Shown: in pieces, positions 43,110 to 51,269 of the stretch
Layout of the letters: each line of letters opens with the position of its first letter
How positions within the stretch are numbered: position 1 is the first letter of the stretch
NCBI RefSeq assembly: GCF_014692515.1
Contig: NZ_JACOIK010000009.1
Location: 124,001 to 188,000, forward strand
DNA length: 64,000 nt
Direction: 5' to 3'
Source: Sphingobacterium micropteri
Lineage (GTDB): Bacteria > Bacteroidota > Bacteroidia > Sphingobacteriales > Sphingobacteriaceae
Made by a program: the position numbers and the translations under genes
The notes under the pieces: generated by a model
What the model saw: only the letters and a program-made list of their open reading frames with translations
Told to the model about the DNA's origin: nothing
Databases searched by the model: none

Positions 43110-45869
43110 ATGAAAAAGTTATATCCCATACTGTTCGTTGCTTGTTTTTTGGTTGCACTTTCTGCTCAAGCACAGACGTCTGATGTCATCAAGTTTTATA
43201 TTGCCTATGACCAGTCCGGCAGTATCGGAAATCATGACCATACCGCCAATCTGAAAAATATGGTAAATCGTTTGTTGAACATCAATCCAAACGCTAAAAA
43301 CCTGACCTCTGATGTTGTTTTCGAGTTTTATGGCTACGGCAGTGCGCTGGACACACTGACATTCAATCCAACAAAAGATAATAATAATAAGCTGAACGAT
43401 TTTCTTAACAAAACCAAAGGCAGCAGAAGCCAGCAGTTTACCTATATGCACACCGCATTGGATAGCATACGGGAGAAAATTTCCAAAGAATCATCCAATC
43501 AAACAGCAGGCGTATTTGTCTTTACAGACGGTCTGTTGAAGGCCGGAGATATTGATACTGTTACAGTACCTCAAACATTCGATACAGCAGATACAAGGAC
43601 AGTGACCATTGATAATGTAGCAGACTATGACAATTATCTTACCCGCCTGATCCAGGCTATTCAAGTACGAACTGGCAATAACTTGTACGTGGTGCAAACT
43701 TCGATCGAATATGACAACGACATCTCTCAATTAAAGGAGCTTCGTGGTCCTAAAATGGTGGATGAAAATTTTGCGAGTTCCAGTCATTTTTTCTGGATAA
43801 AATCCAATGAAAATAGTTTTGAAACCGAAGCGGTGCAGTCGGCGTTCGATAAATTTGTTCAGAATGCCACTGTATCTATGCTGTCTGCGGTTATGCCGGA
43901 CAAACTAAATGAGCGTGTAGAAGTCGCTTTGATGATTCAGCAGATGAAAAGTATGTATAGCTTAACGGATGTTTTGAAAGAGGATGGTAAAGAACCTAAA
44001 AATATCATTGAATATCTTAGCGAGGTAAAAAATGGTAAAGATTCCTTAAATGAAGAGGTAATCAATGACCTAATAGCTGTATTTAAAATTTTAGCAAAGG
44101 AAAAAGTAACATCTAACGACTCTCAAGAAATAAGAGAACTCGTTGATAAGTTACAAAAGCATAGCGAGCAGCTGGTAGAAATCTCCGCAAAAATACAAGC
44201 AAAAGCCATATCAGATACAGAAGAACAAAACAAAACAATATCGGTTACCAACTTTTCAAATACGTTTTTAAACAAAGCTTTTACAAGTCCTAACCACATT
44301 TCGCTAACGGAAACCACCAAGCAACAGGCGACACTAAACTTAGAGGAAGATTTGATTTTAGGCTTTACCGACTATATCATTGACCGCGCCAAACAAGAAG
44401 CCGTATATGCCTTTTTTGAAAATATGCACGAACATATTTTCGCAGATATAGATTGCGATGACGAAGCCGAAAATTACTTTTGTTTTTTCAAAGATGTATT
44501 ATTTGCGGAAGTCGGCGGATTGATGGACGATCGGCATGATTTTCCCGATATGGCGATGCTCAAAGCGGCTTTTCAAAAAGACCTGAAACGCATGCCTACT
44601 TCCTTGCAGCATTATTTTGGCGAGGAAAGTACCAAAGCAGCATCCGAAGGCATTTATACCCTTATTTCGTTTATGTACCTCTTTGATGAACTGATGGAAA
44701 CCGGAAGTTTAGAAACCGCTTTCAGCAAATTAAATAATTGGATAGGTCAGGACAAAAGACGGTTCTTCAATATTGACAGAGAGGAGGACAAATTCAGTAT
44801 CCAACAAGCGCTCTCGTTTACCACACAACTTATCAGCCATTTGCAAAAGCACGATTTAGCTTCGGTCTATCACGATGCAGAAGCCTTAGAAACACTGTCT
44901 ACACTTTTGATTCACTTCTCGATTGAAAAAGATCTGGTCGGTGAGATCAATATGCAAAAAGCAACCGATAATGTTAAAAAAGTATACCGGAGTTATCGTC
45001 TGGCCGAACAGCAGATAGACAAACTTCAAAAATTGATGAACACCCCGCCACAATCCGATTATCAGGGCTATCGGGTGTATCAGCGAGAGCTTTTCAATGA
45101 TGTGATTCATCAAGTCTCGGAACTACTGCTCGTCGGAGACGAAATTTTGTACAACCTCAAACTAACCCAAGTAGCAGAAGACGAAAGTATGTCATCGTAT
45201 AACTACAAGATGCAAATCAATAAACTAACCCGAACTGCCCAAAATAGTGTGGATACTTGGTTTATGCTGAAAGAAGGGGCTTATGTACAAGCCATGCTTT
45301 TTATCGCACCCGAATTGATGAAAATAATGCAAAGCCACGAAGATTATTTTGATGACCGAACCATCAATATGGCCAACAACCTCCTGTATATCGCTGGTGA
45401 AGTGTCCGTAGCCCAAAACTCCTCTGATGTGAAAGCCATCATCGCCAACTACGCCATGCCCGTCGCCAGCTACAAGACCAAGCGAAATACTTCCCAGTCA
45501 TGGATGCTAACCACTTATGCCGGAGTTGGGGGAGTTTGGTATCCATCGGGCGGAGGGAAAAATTTTATCCCAGTTATCCTTGCACCTACAGGCTTTGAAT
45601 ATACTTGGAGTGTCCGTGGAAAAAAATCACTGTCAGCAATGGTAAGCATTATTGATATTGGTAATATCATACAATACCGTCTGTCTGATAGTGCAGCAGA
45701 TTCTACTAAAATAAACTTCAATCGGATTTTTTCTCCGGGAGTCCATCTGAGTTATGGAATTTCCAGCAAACTCCCATTGGCTTTAACTGCCGGTTATCAA
45801 TTCAATCCACAAAGAGTTTCGGTTGGTGTGTGTTTAGATTTACCGTTGATTACATTATGGAAAAAATAG
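43110..45869 (+). CDS. Secreted von Willebrand factor A-like protein with C-terminal barrel
   Basis: 919 aa. Signal peptide KKLYPILFVACFLVALSAQAQ. Residues about 27-240 form a vWA-like domain with MIDAS motif DQSGSIG, a later Thr in QFTYMHTAL and GVFVFTDGLL. A long helical middle follows (about 250-770). The last 120 residues look like an outer-membrane barrel (WMLTTYAGVGGVWYPSG, FEYTWSVRGKKSLSAMVSII, VHLSYGISSKLPLALTAGYQF, VSVGVCLDLPLITLW). A metal-dependent binding domain tied to an outer-membrane anchor is inferred. The stop TAG abuts a WG-repeat gene fragment, which suggests a recombination joint. Confidence 0.75.
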   Translation: MKKLYPILFVACFLVALSAQAQTSDVIKFYIAYDQSGSIGNHDHTANLKNMVNRLLNINPNAKNLTSDVVFEFYGYGSALDTLTFNPTKDNNNKLNDFLNKTKGSRSQQFTYMHTALDSIREKISKESSNQTAGVFVFTDGLLKAGDIDTVTVPQTFDTADTRTVTIDNVADYDNYLTRLIQAIQVRTGNNLYVVQTSIEYDNDISQLKELRGPKMVDENFASSSHFFWIKSNENSFETEAVQSAFDKFVQNATVSMLSAVMPDKLNERVEVALMIQQMKSMYSLTDVLKEDGKEPKNIIEYLSEVKNGKDSLNEEVINDLIAVFKILAKEKVTSNDSQEIRELVDKLQKHSEQLVEISAKIQAKAISDTEEQNKTISVTNFSNTFLNKAFTSPNHISLTETTKQQATLNLEEDLILGFTDYIIDRAKQEAVYAFFENMHEHIFADIDCDDEAENYFCFFKDVLFAEVGGLMDDRHDFPDMAMLKAAFQKDLKRMPTSLQHYFGEESTKAASEGIYTLISFMYLFDELMETGSLETAFSKLNNWIGQDKRRFFNIDREEDKFSIQQALSFTTQLISHLQKHDLASVYHDAEALETLSTLLIHFSIEKDLVGEINMQKATDNVKKVYRSYRLAEQQIDKLQKLMNTPPQSDYQGYRVYQRELFNDVIHQVSELLLVGDEILYNLKLTQVAEDESMSSYNYKMQINKLTRTAQNSVDTWFMLKEGAYVQAMLFIAPELMKIMQSHEDYFDDRTINMANNLLYIAGEVSVAQNSSDVKAIIANYAMPVASYKTKRNTSQSWMLTTYAGVGGVWYPSGGGKNFIPVILAPTGFEYTWSVRGKKSLSAMVSIIDIGNIIQYRLSDSAADSTKINFNRIFSPGVHLSYGISSKLPLALTAGYQFNPQRVSVGVCLDLPLITLWKK

Positions 45870-46029
45870 TTACAGCCTTGATGCAGAAACCGCTTCCGTA
45901 AAGAAAGGCGAATACTGGGGATATATTGATAAGAGAGGCAGTGTCTGTATGCCGTTTGTGTATAACGAGCCGGTGTTTTTCAGTGAAGGAAGAGTGAGAG
46001 TGGGGGAATTGTCGATGGTTAATTGTTAA
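45870..46029 (+). pseudogene. Remnant of a WG-repeat gene
   Basis: The fragment reads YSLDAETASVKKGEYWGYIDKRGSVCMPFVYNEPVFFSEGR, almost identical at DNA level to the end of the intact WG gene (51025-51164). It begins at the vWA-barrel stop and runs into heptanucleotide repeat. It has no start codon. Confidence 0.85.
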
Positions 46030-46241
46030 TGGTTAATATAGGGTCGATTGCGTCGATCCTCTTAACCGCATCGGAAGGGAAAGGATTGAGAAACAAAAGA
46101 AAAAAGGCAAGGGATGCCCCTACAAAGAATAACAAATGATACAAAAACGAACCCCGAAGGGCTCAACGAAGTTAATAACAGAAAACAAAAAAACAACAAA
46201 CTATACAGGCACTGATCACTGATTACTTACCACTGATTACT
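46030..46241. repeat. Cassette spacer
   Basis: GGTTAAT words, GGGTCGATTGCGTCGATCC (46041-46059; the stem is kept by a G-U pair), CGGAAGGGAAAGGATTGAG, AATAACAAATGATAC, GAACCCCGAAGGGCTCAACG, AACAAACTATACAGG, then ACTGATC/ACTGATT heptamers up to the ATG. Confidence 0.65.
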
Positions 46242-47723
46242 ATGACGAAGGAACAAGCATACGAAAAACTCGAACTCCCCGTAGGCACGGATTTACAAGT
46301 GGTACGGCAAAAGTTCCAGCAGATGCACAACGAATTTCTGATGCAGATCGAGGGCGTTGCGTTCAATCCAGCCATGAAGCAACGGATGGAACAACAACTG
46401 GAGGAGTTGAAAGATGCATACACGCTATTGAACGAGAGCGAGAGCGTAAATGATATCATTTTCGTTACCCCCGGTCCTCCACCCCTTCCACCATCCAGAT
46501 ACTCGTTGGAGGAACTTCTGGCATCCTTACCCAAAAACATACACGTCGCGAACGAGGCAGACCGTATTATTTTGACCATGAACCATAACAATTGGGAAGA
46601 AGGAAAGTCCACCCTCATCTATGGTCTTGTGGCGGCAGTTGTGGTAGGTTTCTTTCTGAACGGTTTTGTAAGTCTCTTAGCGGATGTTTTTCATGCCCCT
46701 CATGTCGAGATATCGCGCTCGACTATTTTAAAAATATTAGGATTCGCTTCTTTAGCTTTTATCTTTTGCAATTTAATGTTCGCCCTACTGTTTTCTGGAT
46801 TGACTAATATTATCGGAAAAACCATCTTTAGCATATCTTATGACTCCGTGAACATACAAAGTAAATTAATGGGATTTATGTTGCATGAAGCATCGGTGAT
46901 TTGGACAGAAACCAAGCTAATTGAGAAGCAGGAAAAACCTCCCGGTATAAATTTCCACCTACAAAATGGAGAAATCATCGAAATGGAAAGTCGGGCTCAA
47001 GACCGTGATTTATCGGAGTTAAAGGTTATACTAAAACAGTATCAATATAAGTATGAGTATGAAAAATGTATACCGACTACACCAGCATACACCAATACAT
47101 CCTATAAGAAAGAAGGCAAGATATTTTCCATCCAATTTATCTATCTGCTATCCGCAATGCTGATTATCGGCACAGGAGTATATGTTGCCATTCATCAATC
47201 AAAAATGCGAACAAACCATATACACACCGACAACAACAATAACGTTATGAAAAACACACGCTACTATTTTATCCTTCTGGTCTGCGGGATCTTTTTCTCT
47301 ACCGGCACCACCATGGCAAAAAGCCACCCGACCATACCCTTTCTTCAGGACACCATCGATGCACCGATGGTCGTATACGTTCCGGATATCCAAGACATCC
47401 GCGAAGAGCTTCACGAGCTGGCAAAGGATGTCCGCTTCCAATACGACAGTTCCGTTCTGCCTACTCGATCGATAGCTATATTGGATAGAGTCAGACAGCT
47501 CATTTTGGAGCAGGGCGATGCCTATCAGTTTATCATCCGTGTGCACAGCCATGAGTCGGGACAATCGGCCGAACAGGCTGTTCGATATTCCGGTATGCGG
47601 GCAGATGCCTTACGCCGGTACCTGATCAATCAAGGGATATCGTCCCAAGTACTGTTGACGCAAGCTATGGGCAGCAGCAAGCGGAAATGTCCGGACGAAG
47701 ACATGGAAACAGATGTAGATTGA
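46242..47723 (+). CDS. Fused J-like / three-TM / OmpA-like protein, truncated at 3' end
   Basis: 493 aa. It is a copy of the 39400-40938 gene pair. At the place where the first gene ends (TAA in copy 1), this copy has TCA, so the frame continues through SKMRTNHIHTDNNNNV into the signal peptide and OmpA-like domain of the second gene. The frame then ends early: TGC in copy 1 (DVDCYHK) is TGA here, which removes NNRIDILVQ, part of the ligand site. If translated, the former signal peptide would act as a fourth TM helix. It could be a new fusion or a decaying duplicate; the OmpA part may still start on its own at 47247. Confidence 0.7.
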   Translation: MTKEQAYEKLELPVGTDLQVVRQKFQQMHNEFLMQIEGVAFNPAMKQRMEQQLEELKDAYTLLNESESVNDIIFVTPGPPPLPPSRYSLEELLASLPKNIHVANEADRIILTMNHNNWEEGKSTLIYGLVAAVVVGFFLNGFVSLLADVFHAPHVEISRSTILKILGFASLAFIFCNLMFALLFSGLTNIIGKTIFSISYDSVNIQSKLMGFMLHEASVIWTETKLIEKQEKPPGINFHLQNGEIIEMESRAQDRDLSELKVILKQYQYKYEYEKCIPTTPAYTNTSYKKEGKIFSIQFIYLLSAMLIIGTGVYVAIHQSKMRTNHIHTDNNNNVMKNTRYYFILLVCGIFFSTGTTMAKSHPTIPFLQDTIDAPMVVYVPDIQDIREELHELAKDVRFQYDSSVLPTRSIAILDRVRQLILEQGDAYQFIIRVHSHESGQSAEQAVRYSGMRADALRRYLINQGISSQVLLTQAMGSSKRKCPDEDMETDVD

Positions 47724-47780
47724 TATCACAAGAACAACCGCATCGATATTTTAGTACAACCCGCAATGGAGGAGGAATAA
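47724..47780 (+). pseudogene. Untranslated 3' remnant of the OmpA-like duplicate
   Basis: The bases after the TGA still encode, in frame, YHKNNRIDILVQPAMEEE and a TAA, as at 40882-40938. Only a single C-to-A change separates it from the intact gene. Confidence 0.85.
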
Positions 47781-48091
47781 CAAACTATGATTAATGGTTG
47801 ATTGTGAATGGTTAATTGTTAATGATCGTGAAGACAAATGTAGGGGTCGATTGCATCGACCCTCTTAACCACATCGGAAGGGAAAGGATTGAGAAACGAA
47901 CAGATCCCTGCCTACCGGCCAGGCAGGCTTCCTTTCGTCAGGATGACAAAAGAAAAAAGGCAAACGAGGATACATAGGATAGCAAATGATACAGAATCGA
48001 ACCCCGAAGGGCTCAACGAAGTTAATAACAGAAAGCAAAAAAATAACAAACTATACAGGCACTGATCACTGATTACTTACCACTGACTACT
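47781..48091. repeat. Long cassette spacer
   Basis: TATGATTAATGGTTGATTG, GGGTCGATTGCATCGACCC (47844-47862), CACATCGGAAGGGAAAGGATTGAGAAACG, CCTGCCTACCGGCCAGGCAGG palindrome, GAACCCCGAAGGGCTCAACG, AATAACAAACTATACAGG and ACTGATCACTGATTAC heptamers. It is the fullest example of the spacer. No gene is seen. Confidence 0.7.
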
Positions 48092-49987
48092 ATGACAAAG
48101 GAACAAGCATACGAAAAACTCGAACTACCGGTAGGCACCGACCTACAGGTGGTACGGCAGAAATTCAACCAGATGCACAACGAATTTCTGATGCAGATCG
48201 ATGGGGTTTCTTTCAATCCGGCCATGAAGCAAAAAAAAGAGCAACAGCTTGAAGAGCTGAAGGAGGCATACACACTATTAAACGAGAGCGAGGGTATGGA
48301 TGATTCGGCTTCCCTGCCGCGTACGGAACGAACCTTTGACCACGGTGAACCATCCACTCATGGACAAACCACAGAGGAGTTGTCGCTCGAAGATGCTTTT
48401 GCTCTTTTCAGATTGACCGAACAGCAGGATACAACGAAAGTCCAACAGGCTATACAAAGCCGGCTTGAAAAATTAAACCAACAATACGACACTATCGATA
48501 TCGCTGTAGCTAAGGAAGCCATTCGTGTAGAAATAGAAAAGGCCGGAAAAGCAAAAGTAATCATAGATAACTGGCAAGAAAATCTCGCAAAAAAACAAGA
48601 ACAGCAAAAAGAGCAAGCCTCACCGTCAAAGGCAGAAAGCCGTCAAGCTCTTACAAAAAGGAAATATTGGATGGTTATCTTAGCGGTCATGATTCTAGTA
48701 AGTCTGGGCTATGGTATTTGGAGATCCACTCATAAATCATCTATTGATTTGGAGGAGCAGCAAAAAATAGCGTTAACCTGGATCCCTACCCACCGTGTGT
48801 CGGAAGAAGGGAAAGATGGGGTATATGTGCGAAACAGGGAACTTACCAAAGAAGAACAGGGTCGAATCAATACCGATGCTAAACTCAATGCAGAAACCTA
48901 TGTAAATATGCTCCATGAAAATGACAGTCTTATGGTCCTACAAGAAACGGAGTTGTCGTATGTGATTCAGCTCAAAGATAAGGAAGAATTAGTGTATTTG
49001 CCCAAAGACAGTAAGAGCTATATTTTCAAAATCGGTCAATCTACCGAGGCTGAACAGACCAAAGAAATAGATCAGGAAAATCCAACAGAAGCACAGCAGA
49101 CCGATGTAGACTGGAGAAAAAGGTATCATGCCATTGAAGACTTTCACGAGGGTCGTGCGGTGGTTTTTTATAATCAAAAATATGGATATGTTGACTTAGA
49201 TGGAAATGTTGTCATTCCATTGAAATATTGGACAGCTGATCCATTCAAAGATGGGCTTGCACGAGTAGGCATCAACCATAAATATGGGTTTTTAGATAAA
49301 AATGGTCGTACTGTTATACCTCTAAAATATGATATGGTACAAGAATTTAGGGAAGGACTTACTCTTGTAAAGCTGAATGAAAAAGTAGGGTTTTTAGATG
49401 AAATTGGAAAAGAGGTTGTCCCTTTAAGATATGATGACGCAAACAGTTTTTTTGGAGGAATTGCTCTTGTGAAATTAAATAAAAAATACGGATATGTAGA
49501 CAAAACCGGAAAGGAAATTACGGCAATAAATTACGATTATGGAGGGATTAATTCTAATCTAGAAGGAGTGATTGTAGTAAAGAAAGATAAGAAGTATGGA
49601 TATATAGGTATAACAGGAAATGAGGTCATTCCATTAAAATATGATTTCGCAAACCCTTTCGAGGAAGGATTGGCAAGCGTAAAATTGAATGGAAAACATG
49701 GATTTATAGATAAAACAGGGCAAGAGGTAATCCCTTTGAAATATGAATATACAAGTAGTTTTTCGCATGGACTTGCAGCTGTAAAGCTAAACAACAAATG
49801 GGGGTATGTAGACAAATTTGGGCGTGTTGTTATTGATTTTAAATATGATAAGGCTTATGATGCCGCAAATATTGCAAAACATGGCGGGATTAGTATGCAT
49901 GTGGTAGTCAATGATAAAACGTTTTATATCAATAGTCAGGGTAAGTGTATCGAATGGTGTGAAAATGCACCTGAGGGTCACCCCTAA
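48092..49987 (+). CDS. J-like / second J-like / TM / WG-repeat protein
   Basis: 631 aa. J-like domain 1-67, then a second helical unit at about 100-170 (SLEDAFALFRLTEQQDTTKVQQAIQSRLEKLNQQYDTIDIAVAKEAIRVEIEKAGKAKVIIDNW). One TM helix (YWMVILAVMILVSLGYGIW) follows KRK. After a small domain (about 220-320) come about six WG-type repeats, such as YGYVDLDGNVVIPLKYW, YGFLDKNGRTVIPLKYDMVQEFREGLTLVKLN and WGYVDKFGRVVIDFKYD. Lysine-rich loops separate them. WG repeats are beta-type binding modules. A fossil SEL1 end follows directly, which indicates that the C-terminal half was swapped in. Confidence 0.83.
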   Translation: MTKEQAYEKLELPVGTDLQVVRQKFNQMHNEFLMQIDGVSFNPAMKQKKEQQLEELKEAYTLLNESEGMDDSASLPRTERTFDHGEPSTHGQTTEELSLEDAFALFRLTEQQDTTKVQQAIQSRLEKLNQQYDTIDIAVAKEAIRVEIEKAGKAKVIIDNWQENLAKKQEQQKEQASPSKAESRQALTKRKYWMVILAVMILVSLGYGIWRSTHKSSIDLEEQQKIALTWIPTHRVSEEGKDGVYVRNRELTKEEQGRINTDAKLNAETYVNMLHENDSLMVLQETELSYVIQLKDKEELVYLPKDSKSYIFKIGQSTEAEQTKEIDQENPTEAQQTDVDWRKRYHAIEDFHEGRAVVFYNQKYGYVDLDGNVVIPLKYWTADPFKDGLARVGINHKYGFLDKNGRTVIPLKYDMVQEFREGLTLVKLNEKVGFLDEIGKEVVPLRYDDANSFFGGIALVKLNKKYGYVDKTGKEITAINYDYGGINSNLEGVIVVKKDKKYGYIGITGNEVIPLKYDFANPFEEGLASVKLNGKHGFIDKTGQEVIPLKYEYTSSFSHGLAAVKLNNKWGYVDKFGRVVIDFKYDKAYDAANIAKHGGISMHVVVNDKTFYINSQGKCIEWCENAPEGHP

Positions 49988-50034
49988 ATGCTATTAACAA
50001 TTTAAAAAGTTTAGGAATAACAAAGTATGATTAA
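49987..50034 (+). pseudogene. Fossil 3' end of a SEL1 cassette
   Basis: In the frame after the WG gene stop, the DNA encodes NAINNLKSLGITKYD and a TAA, matching the ends of the SEL1 genes at 35678 (INNLKNLGVTGYD) and 42618 (INKLKNLGITEY). The boundary repeat TATGATTAATGG overlaps its stop. Confidence 0.8.
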
Positions 50035-50143
50035 TGGTCAATAGTTAATGTAGGGGTCGATTGCATCGACGCTCTTAACCACATCGGAAGGGCCGCACGG
50101 ATTAACAAACAATACAAAAGTCTAAATACTAGCGACTAGTAAA
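50035..50143. repeat. Cassette spacer
   Basis: GGTCAAT/AGTTAAT heptamers, GGGTCGATTGCATCGACGC (50054-50072; one stem base changed), CACATCGGAAGGG, TTAACAAACAATAC and TCTAAATACTAGCGACTAGTAAA up to the ATG. No gene is seen. Confidence 0.6.
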
Positions 50144-51250
50144 ATGAAAACATACGGTTACATAAACACCAAAAATGAAATGATCATCCAATCCCGTTAC
50201 CACGAGGCAGGAGCATTTTGCGAAGGCATGTCCGTCGTGGGCATTGACGGGAAATACGGGTTGATCGACCAGTGGGGAACAGAAGTCCTGCCCTTGCAAT
50301 ATGATGCTGTGCGCATGATGTCGGACGGGATAGCTGCCGTACAGCAGGGTGAAAAATGGGGGTTTGTCGATCGGCAAGGAAAAATCTTCATCAGTCCACA
50401 ATTTGACAATGTCGGTGAGTTTGCCGAAGGTCTAGCAGCGGTTTGCGTCGATGAGAGCTGGGGTTTTGTAGATCGGTTTGGCACCTTACGCATCCCCTGC
50501 CACTACGACGACGCCTTTTCTTTCGAACAAGGTATGGCGATGGTCGCCAAAGACAAATGCTATGGTTTCATTGACAATGCCGGCTCAGAGGTCATTCCGA
50601 TCCGGTATGAGAATATCCTTCCATTAAACGATGGACTCGCTCCTATATGCGTAGACGATCGCTGGGGCTGTATCGACAGTAGCGGCACAACCGTCATTAA
50701 ACCTTGCTATGAAGACATCGGTCTACATCAACAAGGATTATTGACCGTCAAACAGGACAACAAGTGGGGATGCGTAGACATCTACGGCAAGACGGTCATT
50801 CCCTTCCAATACGAGGAAGCTATCCATTTTAAGGAAGGGTTGGCTCCCTTAGTACAGGAGGGCAAATATGGTTTTCTGCGCAGAAACGGAAATTGGGCAA
50901 TAGCGCCTGTCTTCGATTATGCAGATCACTTTATAGCCGGATTGGCCCTCGTAGAACGTGACGGCAAATACGGCTTTATAGACCATACCGGCACCATGGT
51001 GATACCCTTGGACTACGACGACGGTTACAGCTTTGATGCAGAAACCGCTTCCGTAAAGAAAGGCGAATACTGGGGGTGTATTGATAAGAGAGGTAGTGTC
51101 TGTGTGCCGTTTGTGTATAACGAGCCGGTGTTTTTCAGTGAAGGAAGAGCGAGAGTGGGGGAATGGATTGGTAAAGGAACCCCGAAGGGCTCAACGAAGT
51201 TAATAACAGAAAGCAAAAAAATAACAAACGATACAAGCACTGACAACTGA
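50144..51250 (+). CDS. Cytosolic WG-repeat protein with repeat-derived tail
   Basis: 368 aa, no signal peptide or TM. It consists of about nine WG-type beta repeats of 36-37 residues (YGLIDQWGTEVLPLQYDAVRMMSDGIAAVQQGEK, WGFVDRQGKIFISPQFDNVGEFAEGLAAV, WGCVDIYGKTVIPFQYEEAIHFKEGLAPL). It lacks the J-like head. The last 25 residues (from about GKGTPKGSTKLITESKK) are encoded by the dispersed spacer words GAACCCCGAAGGGCTCAACG and GTTAATAACAGAAA, so the natural end has been replaced. A partial copy of its 3' end lies at 45870. Confidence 0.82.
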   Translation: MKTYGYINTKNEMIIQSRYHEAGAFCEGMSVVGIDGKYGLIDQWGTEVLPLQYDAVRMMSDGIAAVQQGEKWGFVDRQGKIFISPQFDNVGEFAEGLAAVCVDESWGFVDRFGTLRIPCHYDDAFSFEQGMAMVAKDKCYGFIDNAGSEVIPIRYENILPLNDGLAPICVDDRWGCIDSSGTTVIKPCYEDIGLHQQGLLTVKQDNKWGCVDIYGKTVIPFQYEEAIHFKEGLAPLVQEGKYGFLRRNGNWAIAPVFDYADHFIAGLALVERDGKYGFIDHTGTMVIPLDYDDGYSFDAETASVKKGEYWGCIDKRGSVCVPFVYNEPVFFSEGRARVGEWIGKGTPKGSTKLITESKKITNDTSTDN

Positions 51251-51269
51251 TTACTGATCACTGACTACT

